This document shows, one piece after another, positions 1 through 10,568 of a stretch of DNA of 64,000 nucleotides. The DNA comes from Scilla litardierei (lineage: Eukaryota > Streptophyta > Magnoliopsida > Asparagales > Asparagaceae), in contig CM061142.1 of the NCBI GenBank assembly GCA_030789695.1, positions 602,897,659-602,961,658 on the forward strand, given 5' to 3'. Below the pieces are notes generated by a model, which worked only from the letters and a program-made list of their open reading frames with translations, did not search any database and had not been told where the DNA came from. A program made the position numbers and the translations under genes. Positions within the stretch are counted from its first letter, which is position 1. Every line of letters starts with the position of its first letter.

Positions 1-512
1 AGTCATGCACGTAGGATTGGGATAATATGCGATGCATCATAACCAATCCATGGTGGCCAAGTCAATCATGCCAAAGTAGAAACTTGGATGATATCGGACA
101 CTTCAGGTGCTCTGTCAAATTCGCTTCCTCTATCTGAATCTTTGTATAGTATATGCCTGATGAAAGGCTCTCAAAATGCTCAGGTATGGATTAAGTTCCT
201 TTTTCTTGAGATGTCACATACAAATATTCTTTTTTGTTTATATTTGCAGTTTCTTAGTGAAACCCGTTTAAACGGATGTCCTTGAAACTTAATAAATTTC
301 TTTTTGAATTCGGAGAGAATAATGCATCCTTTATTTTTATTTCTGTACCATTTGGGAGCAACAGTGTTACGTTATATGAGCCTTTAATTATGTTTGATGG
401 CCCTGATATTGCATTTACTAGGCTTTCCTATGGTATAATGCTATGAAAGTAGCATTTGTATTGAAAGATCGTATGTGTTGATGCATTGTCTACTAAACAG
501 TCATGAGAGCAG
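1..512 (-). pseudogene. Copia-1 protease and start of integrase, broken
   Basis: Reading leftward from about 512 the minus strand encodes CLVDNASTHT, the aspartic protease active-site region of this Copia family (Copia-2 and Copia-3 have VDSASTH). It is followed by LLSFKDIRLNG, a block also present in the other two copies. Near 1-95 the strand reads LWHD, then LGHHG and MMHRI, the start of the integrase HHCC zinc-binding domain. Frame breaks occur throughout, and the remainder of pol lies outside the window. The role would be polyprotein cleavage and integration. Family assignment is firm; exact ends are not. Confidence 0.75.
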
Positions 513-616
513 TCAATCTATTAAAAGATAAAGCATATACGCACATTTAATTTCATAAAACAAAACTAATTTATTCAGAGGCATACTTTATATTTACGGA
601 AAAAAATAAATGGCTC

Positions 617-1612
617 TCATGACAATGTTTTTTCAGCAAAGATAAAACGGCAATTCAAACAAGCCGTATTTTTTGAAAGCATAGCAGTGAACTGGACTGG
701 CGTAAGGGTGGTCATCAGATTTGTTTCAGCTTTCTTCTTCAAGCTTTCTTTGTACAAATCTTGGAGGTACCGCGGAGTTCTGCACACTCTGGACCAGTGT
801 CCTTTCATATCACAACTATGGCACCGGTCTTCCTAATCCTTTCTAGGTATGTGTGCTTGATTTCTATTATTGTCATTCCTACACCAAGTGAACTTCTGCC
901 TCCCTTTATTCCATTACTGGTAGACTTGTCCTCTGGCCTTTTTGTTTGATCCCCCTTCTGGAATTTTTCTTTCCTTTTATTGTATTTCTTCTTTTTGGAA
1001 GAAGATGCATTGTGAGCTTCTGTGAGGGGGCCGTGCCAAGGGCGCATGTTATGAGTGGTAATCAGAAGCTCTCTATTCTGTTCAACCATAAGTAAACATG
1101 ACATCATCTCAAAATATTTAGTGATTTTTTGTTTACGGTATTGCTGCATCAATATCGCATTGTTTTCATGGAAAGACGTGTATGTCTTTTCTAGCATGCG
1201 ATCATATGAAACTTTTTCACCACGTACACAACTTCAGGTGTGAGGTAATGCTGAACAGAGCTGAGCTATACTCAGTTATGGACTTAAAGTCCTGAAGTCT
1301 CAGGTTCTCCCACTCATAACGGGCCCTTAGGAGTATAACATATTTCTAATATTTGTATCTATTCTCAAAGGCAGTCCACGGCTCTGGTGGATCTTCGACC
1401 GTAAGTTATTCATCCTTTAGGGTCTTATCCGCGTGGCGTCGAATGTATATAATAGCTTTCGCTTTTTCACTGTCTGTCATATGCTTGTCTTTTGTTATTG
1501 TGTCTAGAAGGGATTGAGCTCACAAGTGGAATTTAACAACCACTTGCCAGCTTAAATAATTCTTCCCTGATGCATCCAGTATTTCGAAATCGACGCTTGC
1601 GATTTTTTCCAT
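617..1612 (-). pseudogene. Copia-1 gag (capsid/nucleocapsid), broken
   Basis: The minus-strand ATG at 1612-1610 opens MEKIASVDFEILDASGK, close to the gag start of Copia-2. The middle part (1197-805) contains MLEKTYTSFHE and LMQQYR, matching MLLEKTFTCFHE and LMQQYR in the Copia-3 gag. The zinc-knuckle tail GHWSRVCRTPRYLQDLY lies near 800-750 in another frame. At least two frame changes separate start, middle and knuckle, so no functional capsid can be made. Gag of this lineage forms the particle shell and binds RNA through its CCHC knuckle. Confidence 0.8.
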
Positions 1613-2516
1613 TTTATCTAGAAAAGCACAATTTTGCATGAATTAATAATACCGAAAACATTATTTCATGTATATGTAATTTTAAATGAATAAACTAATT
1701 GCATGGATCGGCCAATCACCACATAAAAATAATGTTCCAAAGTCCATATTACAGTCCATTTTACACAAATTAAAGAGAAAATTACAATTTTGGAAACCAC
1801 ATGGGTTCCATTGAAAATATTCATCTAAGGAGTAGCTTCCGCCTCCATGGAAATGGTCATCAGTCTTGGGCATTACATATTATTTCTCATTACAATTTCT
1901 CTCAAATGAAAAAGAAAAGTGCATGAAAAGTAAAATGTTGGACTAAATAGTAGATCCAAAATCACACTTAGCCATTCATGCAAAATTTGTGCTCATTAAA
2001 TATGTTTATAACGCATCACAGTTATCAGAGATTCAAAATAGGAAAAATATATCAAATTTAATGCTTAATAATTATTCAGACCGCTGGACAATGTCATACA
2101 CCGTTAGGTTAGATAACTAATGGCAGAGCAGTTGCATGATTTTCATAATTATTAAGCTAATGCTCGCACAACAATGCATAGAATTTACCCCAGAATATGT
2201 GGCAGAAAAGCGTGATGCAATGCATATAAATATGATCCAAACACATGCATCATATATGATAATATGCTATGTATAAGTTATGCGAATAGGGGTCAATTCA
2301 AATAAAATTGAGTGGTTCTCTCAAATAATTTGTTTTGTAAAAAGAAAGATTTCCTTTTTGTGCCCCATATAAAAATCTCAAAAGTCCCCATTTGCCCCTT
2401 ATAAATCCCCATATTTATCCCAATTTTCCATATTTATCATTTATTTAGTAGGCCCTAAACCCCCTTCATTTCTCTGTAATATTTGTGGTTTATGGGCTCT
2501 AGGCCCCACATCCATA
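1613..2516 (-). other. Copia-1 untranslated leader, proximal part
   Basis: AT-rich non-coding DNA directly upstream (in element orientation) of the Copia-1 gag ATG. Parts are clearly homologous to the Copia-2 leader: the block around 2101-2130 containing CACCGTTAGGTTAGATAACT recurs at 17588-17615, and GATCGGCCAATCACCACATAA near 1705 has its counterpart near 17186. No gene is visible. It ends at 2516 in a run of C where Athila-derivative sequence begins. Confidence 0.7.
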
Positions 2517-2833
2517 CCCCCCAAGCTAAACTGCACAGTGTCCTCAATGTGCAAAGTGTGGCACACCGAGAGAAATGATATGGGTGGGGTGGGTGAGAAT
2601 GCATGCATGATGAAAATAAAATAAAAATGAGATGGGTATGCAAGTGATGCATGCAGAGATCAAAATGGTGCTATATAGGTGTCCCTAAAAATACCTCCTC
2701 GCTCCCAAAGTGATATAGACAGATATGAGCAAAATGGTGACTAAAACGTGTGTGGAGGAGGGGTGCAAAAATCAGCAGGCAGAAAATATCCAGAATAGCA
2801 GCAAGAAAAGTATGAGAGGCATCTAGTGTGTGC

Positions 2834-3898
2834 CTAAGTGGGCGGTGGAGCACCAGCACTGTCCTGTGGTGGTCGTGGTGGTCGCGGGTGGCGGCGGCTG
2901 CGACAGACGCGTAAGAATCTGGTTAAGGCTAGCCTAAATATCCGGAAGTAAAGCGACGTGCCTCTGTACAGTAGCGATGGTAGTAGAGAGAGCCCGAAAA
3001 TTCCCTTTAAGCCCACTAACAGCCCCCTCAAGAGCATGGATGTGCTGAACTAGGGTGTCGGGGGAGGTGGGGTAGAGGGTCGAACAGGTGAGAAACGGGG
3101 CTGCCTCGCACGGCTACCGTAAATAACTGGTGTGACTACCGGGTGGGGCTGTAGTGCTGTGCTCACGAAAAGATGCTCAGCCTCTGTGGGAGGCTAAGAC
3201 GCAGGAATGGTCAAAGAGGAAGGAGCAGAAGAAGAAGCTGAGATGGTGACAGAGGGTGAGGCGGACAGAGAGGTCGGTGACACAGAAATGGGGACAGACG
3301 TCACGATACTCTCAGAGAAGACAGCGGTAGTGGAGACGGTAAGGTCGACGACTGGGGAGGTCGTGAAGTGCGAAGGAAATGACTCCCCAGGGGTCGAGAA
3401 TAACAAAGAGGAGAGGGTCTCCACTGCGGAGACAAAAGAGGGCACACCGCTCTCAATAATGGTGGTGGGGCACTCGGGGCTCACAGCAGAAATGGGGTCA
3501 ATGGATATCGGTACAGTGGTGGTGGTGGTGGTGGACTCAGCTAGTGTACTCCCGACACTGACAGAAGTGTGGACAGAGGTGTCGGGAGGTGCAGACGAAG
3601 CGGGTGCTGGCTGAGGTATCACAGGGTCCAGGGGTGGAAGGAGGGGCTCCTGCTGAGCACCCTCAGGCTCAAGCACGTACGCGGCGGGGATAAGGAGATC
3701 CATCGCTGGAATCCACTCCCCGCCGACGAGTCCAATATGTGTCCGAGCAGGGCTCAGAAGAATCATATAATCGGCACTGTGGGGACCATGTAGCCACACC
3801 CAGTGGTGCTGACCATGAGGATGCAGCATCCTCATCTGGGCCATAACATCTATGGAGAGTGAAGTGGGGCCCGGTGGTCTAAGCAAGACAGCAGAGAG
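2834..3898 (-). pseudogene. Athila ORF3 C-terminal fragment, derivative copy 1
   Basis: Matches the C-terminal half of the Athila-B ORF3 (41634-39484): shared blocks include PGPTSLSIDVMA, HWVWLHGP, DYMIL-SPARTHI and AAYVLE, followed by a Pro/Ser/Thr-rich tail. The frame runs open from the LTR through the primer site (from 4012) to a stop at 3194. Copy 2 has a sense codon at the corresponding place. Remnants of the tail continue to 2834 in another frame. The fragment starts immediately beside the primer site, because everything between primer site and mid-ORF3 has been deleted. Confidence 0.8.
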
Positions 3899-3904
3899 GT
3901 CCAC

Positions 3905-3922
3905 TCCCCAGCAACGGCGCCA
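3905..3922 (-). other. Primer-binding site, tRNA-Asp type, one mismatch
   Basis: Plus-strand text TCCCCAGCAACGGCGCCA is the complement of TGGCGCCGTTGCTGGGGA. It differs by one base from the tRNA-Asp-type site TGGCGCCGTTGCCGGGGA used by Athila elements and lies 6 bp inside the LTR that starts at 3929. Confidence 0.85.
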
Positions 3923-4269
3923 AAAACTTGATCGTGCCCGGATATACACCCAGAAAACAACTTGTTGTCTTACCGTAAGCGCACGGTGTAGTGGCGAGCT
4001 GGTATCGAACACAGGGATGACAAATGACAGTATCCTACTTTGATTACCAAGCTATCAAGAGAATACGAATAGTTTTGATGTTGTTGTCACAATCGTTCAA
4101 ATAGCAAATGATATCAATATAATAAAAACGTCTAGGGATAGGAAAACCCCACTACGGACCGTCTCTCATCCTTATGAATTATGAATATTAATGTTGCATG
4201 GCTTGAATGAAGGTGAACTCGCAACTTAATGTAGAACCAAGCTCACGCTCTCGCGCTATTGCCGGTCTA

Positions 4270-4580
4270 TAGCAACCTAGATTAGGGCCCACTCTCGTGT
4301 AAACCCTAAACTATGCCACTAGCGTGAAGATCGACATCATCGTCCAATCGCAACTCGAGCCCACTCTCGTGCAAACTCGAGCTACAACCTAGGTTATGAT
4401 AGTTCGTATTCGTCCAATCTCTTGCAAACAAATATTAGTATAGATTTATAATAAAAATACTAGCCTTGGTCCAATCTCTTGCAAACCAAATCTAGCGGAT
4501 CTTAATTATAAACATAAGTCGAATATCTAGGCCTTCCCATCAATTGGGATCTAATCTCTTGCAAATCCCAATCGATGGAA
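4270..4580 (-). other. Constant-loop hairpin series in derivative LTR
   Basis: Five inverted repeats share the central text CCCACTCTCGTGTAAA, CCCACTCTCGTGCAAA or TCCAATCTCTTGCAAA (one with CTAATCTC). Stems differ: TTAGGG with CCCTAA, CTCGAG with CTCGAG, CTTGG with CCAAA, and CCATCAATTGGGAT with ATCCCAATCGATGG; one unit near 4400-4430 pairs weakly. The series is downstream of the TATA-like box in element orientation, so it should be in the transcript leader. Structure is inferred from complementarity only. Confidence 0.7.
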
Positions 4581-4920
4581 ATTCCTAGCTACTCACAATA
4601 AATCGATCAAAACCTAACCTTTCTTTCAATCCTAGCAACAATTCTATTCTTTCATCACAATTCAAAAGATCGGGTCCATAGGGTTAATCCCCATGCCCTA
4701 GAACGACGGAACTACTCACTAATCATTATGAAAATCTCAGAAATAACAATTATAATCATAGCACAATTCATTGCAAAGAAGAGACAATTCATAAACATAA
4801 GATTTTTAACAAGAAAGAACAAACCTAAATTGTCGCATATGATCTCCAGCTGAGATTTCACAAAAGGATAGCCGTCAAAAAACAATAGAAGTCTCTCCTC
4901 AAACTAGGGAAAAAAACTAG

Positions 4921-5365
4921 GTTTAAATACAAGCTAAAATCGTCCAAAAAATCGTGACAAAACTGCCCCTGTGCATCCCAAAATTTGCAATCCTCGCAGC
5001 AGTCGGAAAGCGTCAATCGGCCGAGTAGCAATGTCACTCGGCCGAGTGACAGACCCAATAAATAACAGAGAGTATGAAATTTTCAGGGGTCTGTCGCTCT
5101 GGCTGACTCGGCCGAACGGTCTTCTTTACTCGGCCGAGTAAGCAATCGTACTCGGCCGAGTAGGCTTCCTCAGGAATTCCAGTAACTTGGCAGCTTCTCG
5201 GGATTAAATCCCTCTACCACTCGGGCGAGTGAGCTTTCTCACTCGGCCGAGTGGACTTCCTTGTTCGGCCGAGTGCACTTTGAACTTTCGCTGTGCGTAT
5301 CCGTTTCACTCGGCCGAATGCAGCTTCTGACTCGACCGAATGAGCATTCTGCTTGGCCGAGTGGG
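4921..5365 (-). promoter_or_regulatory. LTR promoter: CTCGGCCGAG palindrome array and TATA-like box
   Basis: Multiple copies of ACTCGGCCGAGT and degenerate forms lie between about 5018 and 5365. In element orientation they are followed by a TATTTAAAC box at 4929-4921. The same order (array, then TATA-like box) recurs in all long LTRs of this window. Confidence 0.65.
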
Positions 5366-5667
5366 CTGTATTTGCCTTCTTTTCTTATCCTCCTCGCCTC
5401 CTCTCAACTTCTATCGAATTTCTTCCTCTTCCGCTCATCCTCTAGCGTTGCTAACTCCTCAAATAAGCTGTGGGCGACACTCCGAAGTGCCTGAAAATCT
5501 TTTGATCTCATTTTCGCTCCAAATCGCTCCATATCTCCTGAAATACGACAAAAATAAGAAATAGTGAAAAGCATCGCAGTATCGTCGAATAATCGTGGAA
5601 AACGCAATATGGGCGATCAAAACGTCATGAAAACATGCAGAAAAAGGGGTAAAATAAGGAGCGATCA

Positions 5668-7640
5668 AAATCCCCCAAGCTTACCTCTTACTCGTCCTCG
5701 AGGAAGATAAGTAAAAGGCGAACCCGGCGGGTAAAAAAATAAGGAAAAGGAAAAAGGAAAAAGAAGATAGAAAAGGAAACAAAGAGGGAGGTGCTAGATC
5801 ATTTTCTCAGGATGTGGACTTGCTTACTCAAATAGCATACGGCGAATAAAAACATGCCAAAGATTTTTATCTCGATATCATGATCATATAGGATGCATTC
5901 AATATAGAAACCCAAGAATATCAAAACAATATGAAATATGAAATCATTCTAGTATTAACATCGTCTGAAGCATTTAAACCAATATACATAAACGTAGACC
6001 GCACACTTTTCAATTGATCGCTTTCTATTTGGAGTATAAGAGGTATCACACAATATGAAGCAATAAGAATAGAAAGGAGTGGTTTTCATGAAATGCATGC
6101 TAAGTTTCAATTCCTGGACTTCGTAAAACTTTTAGTAATCTCACCGAGTATAGAAAATTACCTAGCTTAGGTTGTCATGCACAGTCAAGTAGCCACTCTC
6201 TCACACATCATTGGATCCTCTCCCCCAAGCTTATCTATAAGCGTGGTGGCATCAAATTTGGCAATAAGAACATTCCCCATTTTTGAAGCTCCAAGAAATA
6301 AAAATAAAAGAGGGAAGAAAGAAAGAAAGAAAGATGAAATGGGATCATATATGTACTTCTCTTTCTTTTCTTTTCTTTTCTTTGCTTTTCTCTTTTTTTT
6401 TTCCTTTTTTCCCATACAAATATATACAACTGTGATCCCAAATCAAAAGATAGAGAGATATACATGAATATTTTTTTCTTTTTGATTTTGGGGTGTTGGA
6501 GCATGGATTTTTGTAGCGGGGAAATATGCCAATATAGTATTCGCTAAAGGGAGATTAACCAATGATTTTAAGTATAGAAATAATGCTCAAGATATGTGGA
6601 GAAATAAAAATATGTAACACTCGGTTCACTCTATAGCATGTACACGACAACTTTCAGCAGAGTAATGTAATCTACTCAGTTTGATCTCAGAAAGTAAACT
6701 AATCCAGTTTTATCAACATAGCATACATTCAATCAATCTGAAAGTGAAGCGTACAATTTTCATGCAATAAGAAGTGATATCAGATAACAAAGCAGTACTC
6801 CAAATATAGGCAGTTAATGCGTGAAGCTTGGTGTGTTTTTTATGAAGAGTATACTATATAAATCATCAGACTAAGCTAATAGAAGAATTTCATCCATATT
6901 CATATAACAAAGTGCGGGTTACTATCTCGAATGCATAGCAAGCATGGCATATGATATCTGAAATAAAAGCGATCGCATGACAAGATAATAAGCATATAGA
7001 GATAAGCTAATACATCGTCATCATCATCACAGAAAATTCATCTCTAGCAAAAAAGGTAAAGGAAATAAGGATAAAAGGAAAATAAAAACTACTGTACATA
7101 TGCAGCACACAAAAAAGTAAGAAAACGTGATGCATGAGAAAAAAATGAAAAAGTGGGTGAAAATAAGTGTAAAATAAAGAAAGGTGGAAAAAAATAAAAG
7201 TAAAAGTGAAGAAAAATAAAAAGTGCGTGAGACACTCACTCCCCCAAGCTAAACTGCACAGTGTCCTCAATGTGCAAACTGTGGCACACCGAGAGAAATG
7301 ATATGGGTGGGGTGGGTGAGAATGCATGCATGATGAAAATAAAATAAAAATGAGATGGGTATGCAAGTGATGCATGCAGAGATCAAAATGGTGCTATATA
7401 GGTGTCCCCAAAAATACCTCCTCTCTCCCAAAGTGATATAGACAGATATGAGCAAAATGGTGACTAAAACGTGTGTGGAGGAGGGGTGCAAAATCAGCAG
7501 GCAGAAAATATCCAGAATAGCAGCAACAAAAGTATGAGAGGCATCCAGTGTGTGCCTAAGTGGGCGGTGGAGCACCAGCACTGTCCTGTGGTGGAGGTGG
7601 TGGTCGCGGTGGTGGTGGCTGTGACAGACGTGCAAGAATC
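5668..7640 (-). other. Derivative 3' untranslated region with repeated polypurine tracts
   Basis: Non-coding region downstream of ORF3 in element orientation. Three copies of CCCCCAAGCT (AGCTTGGGGG on the element strand) occur at about 5672, 6225 and 7243; the first abuts the LTR and is the expected plus-strand primer. The copy near 7243 is adjacent to TCCTCAATGTGC. Low-complexity A/G- and T-rich stretches near 6300-6480 and 7060-7230 create spurious open frames. Athila-B 37510-39483 has the same organisation. Confidence 0.75.
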
Positions 7641-7644
7641 TGGT

Positions 7645-8622
7645 TCAAGCTAGCCTGAATTTCCGGAAGTAAAGCGACGTGCCTCTGTACAGCAGCGACG
7701 GTAGTAGAGAGAGAGCCCAAAAATCCCCTTTGAGCCCACTAACAGCCCCCTCAAGAGCACGGACGTGCTGAACTAGGGTGTCGGGGGGAGGTGGGGCAGA
7801 GGGTCGAACAGGTGAGAAACGGGGCTGCCTCGCACGGCTACCGTAAATAACTGGTGCGACTACCGGGTGGGGATGTGGTGATGTGCTCACGAAAAGACGC
7901 TCAGCCTCTGTGGGAGGCTGAGACGCAGTAATGGTCGAAGAGGAAGGAGCAGCAGGAGAAGTTGAGATGGTGACAGAGGGCGAGGCAGACAGAGAGGTCA
8001 GTGACACAGAAATGGGGACAGACGTTACGACACTCTCAGAGAAGACATCGGCAGTGGAGAAGGTAAGTTCGACGACTGGGAGGTCGTGAAGTGCGAAGGA
8101 AATGACTCCCCATGGGTCGAGAATAATAAAGAGGAGAGGGTCTCCACTGCGGAGGCAAAAGAGGGCTCGCCGCTCTCAATAATGGTGGTGGGGCGCTCGG
8201 GCCTCACAGCAGAAATGGGGTCAATGGATATCGGCACAGTGGTGGTGGTGGTGGACTCAGCTAGTGTACTCCCGAAACTAACAGAAGTGTGGACATAGGT
8301 GTCAGGAGGTGCAGACGAAGCAGGTGCAGGCTGAGGTATCACAGGGTCCTGGGGTGGAAGGAGGGGCTCCTGCTAAGCACCCTCAGGCTCAAGAATGTAC
8401 GCGGTGGGGATAAGGAGATCCATCGCTGGAATCCACTCCCCGTTGGCGGGTCCAATATGTGTCCGAGCAGGGCTCGGAAGAATCATATAATCGGCACTAT
8501 GGGGACCATGCAGCCACACCCAGTGGTGCTGACCATGAGGACGCAGCATCCTCATCCGGGCCATAACATCTATGGAGAGTGAAGTGGGGCCCGGTGGTCT
8601 AAGCAAGCCAGCAGGGAGGTCC
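7645..8622 (-). pseudogene. Athila ORF3 C-terminal fragment, derivative copy 2
   Basis: Second copy of the fragment at 2834-3898, with the same Athila-B ORF3 blocks (PPGPTSLSIDVMARM, HWVWLHGP, SPARTHIGP). It is broken by a stop near 8372 (TAG where copy 1 reads CAG) and by a frameshift near 8010-8025. The part 8007-7645 continues past the position where copy 1 stops and reaches VRALEGAVSGLKGDF, matching IRALELAVSGLRGDL near the C-terminus of the Athila-B protein. It starts beside the primer site at the same deletion junction as copy 1. Confidence 0.8.
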
Positions 8623-8624
8623 AC

Positions 8625-8642
8625 TCCCCGGCAACGGCGCCA
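8625..8642 (-). other. Primer-binding site, tRNA-Asp type
   Basis: Plus-strand TCCCCGGCAACGGCGCCA, the exact complement of TGGCGCCGTTGCCGGGGA, 6 bp inside the 5' LTR that starts at 8649. It matches the 3' end of plant tRNA-Asp, the primer typical of Athila elements. Confidence 0.9.
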
Positions 8643-8989
8643 AAAACTTGATCGCGCCCGGATATACACCCGGAAAACGACTTGTTGTCTTACCGCAAGC
8701 ACACGGTGTAGTGGCGAGCGGGTATCGAACACAGGGAGGACAAATGACAGTATCCTACTTTGATTACGTAGCTATCAAGAGAATAAGAATAGTTTTGATG
8801 TTGTTGTCACAATCGTTCAAATTGCAAATAGATATCAATATAATAAAAACGTCTAGGGATAGGAAATCCCCACTACGGACCGTCTCTCATCCTTATGAAT
8901 TATGAATATTAATGTTGCATGGCTTGAATGAAGGTGAACTAGTCGCAACTTAATGTAGAACCAAGCTCACGCTCTCGCGCTATTGCCGG

Positions 8990-9310
8990 TCTATAGCAAC
9001 CTAGATTAGGGCCCACTCTCGTGCAAACCCTAAACTATGCCACTAGCATGAAGATCGACATCATCGTCCAATCGCAACTCGAGCCCACTCTCGTGCAAAC
9101 TCGAGCTACAACCTAGGTTATGATAGTTCGTATTCGTCCAATCTCTTGCAAACAAATATTAGTATAGATTTATAATAAAAATACTAGCCTTGGTCCAATC
9201 TCTTGCAAACCAAATCTAGCGGATCTTAATTATAAACCTAAGTCGAATATCTAGGCCTTCCCATCAATTGGGATCCAATCTCTTGCAAATCCCAATCGAT
9301 GGAAATTCCT
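8990..9310 (-). other. Constant-loop hairpin series in derivative 5' LTR
   Basis: Second copy of the series at 4270-4580: the loops CCCACTCTCGTGCAAA and TCCAATCTCTTGCAAA are set between complementary stems. One unit keeps the exact-loop form TCCAATCTCTTGCAAA between TTGGGA and TCCCAA (about 9268-9297). Confidence 0.7.
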
Positions 9311-9643
9311 AGCTACTCGCAATAAATCGATCAAAACCTAACCTTTCTTTCAATCCTAGCAACAATTCTATTCATTCATCACAATTCAAAAGATCGGGTC
9401 CATAAGGTTCATCCCCATGCCCTAGAACGACGGAACTACTCACTAATCATCATGAAAATCTCAGAAATAACAATTATAATAATAGCACAATTCATTGCAA
9501 AGAAGAGACAATTCAAAAAATAAGATTTTTAACAAGAAAGAACAAACCGAAATTGTCGCCTATGATCTCCAGCCGAGATTTCACAAAAGGATAGCCGTCA
9601 AAAAACAATAGAAGTCTCTCCTCAAACTAGGGAAAAAACTAGG

Positions 9644-10092
9644 TTTAAATACAAGCTAAAATCGTCCAAAAATCGTGACAAAACTGCCCATGCGCATCCC
9701 AGAATTCGCAATCCTCGTAGCAGTCGGAAAGCGTCACTCGGCCGAGTAGCAATGTCACTCGGACGAGTGATAGACCCAATAAATAACAGAGAGTTTAAAA
9801 GTTTCAGGGGTCTGTCGCTCTGGCTGACTCGGCCGAACGGTCTTCTTTACTCGACCGAGTAAGCAATCGTACTCGGCCGAGTAGGCTTCCTCAGGAATTC
9901 CAGTAACTTGGCAGCTTCTCGGGATGAAATCCCTGTACCACTAGGGCGAGTGAGCTTTCTCACTCGGCCGAGTGGACTTCCTTGTTCGGCCGAGTGCACT
10001 TTGAAATTTTGCTGTGCGTATCCGTTTCACTCGGCCGAATGCAGCTTCTGACTCGACCGAATGAGCAGTCTGCTCGGCCGAGTGGGCTGTAT
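9644..10092 (-). promoter_or_regulatory. LTR promoter: CTCGGCCGAG array and TATA-like box
   Basis: Same arrangement as 4921-5365: an array of ACTCGGCCGAGT-like palindromes, some decayed (for example CTCGGACGAG), upstream in element orientation of TATTTAAAC at 9652-9644. Confidence 0.65.
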
Positions 10093-10388
10093 CTGCCTCC
10101 TTTTCTTCTCCTCCTCGCCTCCTCGTTGCTTCTATCGAATTTCTTCCTCTTTCGCTCATCCTCTAATGCTGCTAACTCCTCAAATAAGCTGTGGGCGACG
10201 CTCCGAAGTGCATGAAAATCCTTTGATCTCATTTTCGCTCCAAATCGCTACATATCTCCTGAAATAAGACAAAAACAAGAAATAATGAAAAGCATCGCAG
10301 TATCGTCGAATAATTGTGGAAAACGCAATATGGGCGATTAAAACGTCATGAAAACATGCAGAAAAAAGTGTAAAATAAGGAGCGATCA

Positions 10389-10473
10389 GCACGCGATGGC
10401 TCTACCGTCTCCTCCCAGCTTTTGCAATGAACAGATATTCGAAACTCAGGGAGAACGTGCTGATAACTTATTA
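10389..10473 (-). other. Copia-1 leader start and primer-side sequence
   Basis: In element orientation this runs TTATCAGCACG (complement at 10456-10466) into a short leader containing GGAGGAGACGG. Copia-3 has the same two blocks just after its LTR (TTATCAGCACG near 59778; GGAGGAGACGG near 59801). It is therefore the primer-side end of Copia-1, cut off from the rest by the derivative at 2517-10388. I do not assign the primer tRNA. Confidence 0.75.
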
Positions 10474-10568
10474 TGAAGCATATTCTCTGGGGGGGACCAC
10501 ATGCCTTTATTTATAGTGGATGTGAGAGTTCATGCATGTATATGATACAATCTTTTAAATAGATACAA

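Larger units (their letters stand above)
1..2516 (-). mobile_element. Copia-1, Ty1/Copia LTR retrotransposon (3' part beyond window)
   Basis: Minus-strand Copia element read from its leader (right) into gag, protease and the start of integrase, then off the left edge. It is recognised by homology inside this window: its gag start matches those of Copia-2 (17103) and Copia-3 (59942), sharing the pattern VDF-x(6-7)-NYLSW. The primer-side end of its leader and its 5' LTR lie at 10389-12307, separated from this part by the Athila derivative at 2517-10388. Coding parts carry stops and frameshifts, so the copy is dead. Confidence 0.85.
3929..5667 (-). repeat. LTR shared by the two derivative units
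   Basis: 1739-bp long terminal repeat with terminal inverted dinucleotides: it begins TGATCG and ends CGATCA on the plus strand. It is nearly the same length as, and closely similar to, the right LTR 8649-10388. It serves as 3' LTR of the complete right unit (purine tract at 5668) and as 5' LTR of the truncated left unit (primer site at 3905). It contains a hairpin series (4270-4580), a TATA-like box (4921-4929) and a palindrome array (5018-5365). Confidence 0.9.
2517..10388 (-). mobile_element. Deleted Athila-type derivative, tandem internal-LTR-internal-LTR
   Basis: Minus-strand Gypsy/Athila-related element built of a right LTR (8649-10388), an internal region (5668-8648), a second LTR (3929-5667) and a second, truncated internal region (2517-3928). 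Each internal region begins at a tRNA-Asp-type primer site and passes within a few bases into the C-terminal part of an Athila third ORF. Gag, protease, RT, integrase and the N-terminal half of ORF3 are missing from both. The right end is a clean LTR terminus (GCGATCA at 10382-10388). The left end breaks off inside the internal region at a C-run, so no TSD can be shown. Sequence similarity to Athila-B (ORF3, palindromes, hairpins) shows that it is a relative of that family. Confidence 0.85.
8649..10388 (-). repeat. 5' LTR of the derivative
   Basis: 1740-bp LTR, from TGATCG at 8649 to CGATCA at 10388, closely similar to 3929-5667. It contains the hairpin series (about 8990-9310), a TATTTAAAC box at 9652-9644 and the CTCGGCCGAG array (about 9738-10092). 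Open frames inside it are not genes. Confidence 0.9.

Noticed and set aside
88..285. 65-codon plus-strand frame as a host gene
   Set aside because: It is antisense to the Copia-1 protease and integrase remnant and has no independent support.
7007..7375. 122-codon frame rich in Phe/Leu/Ser
   Set aside because: Lies in the derivative 3' untranslated region; composition reflects a T-rich strand, and the copy at 2455-2652 is shorter and differs.
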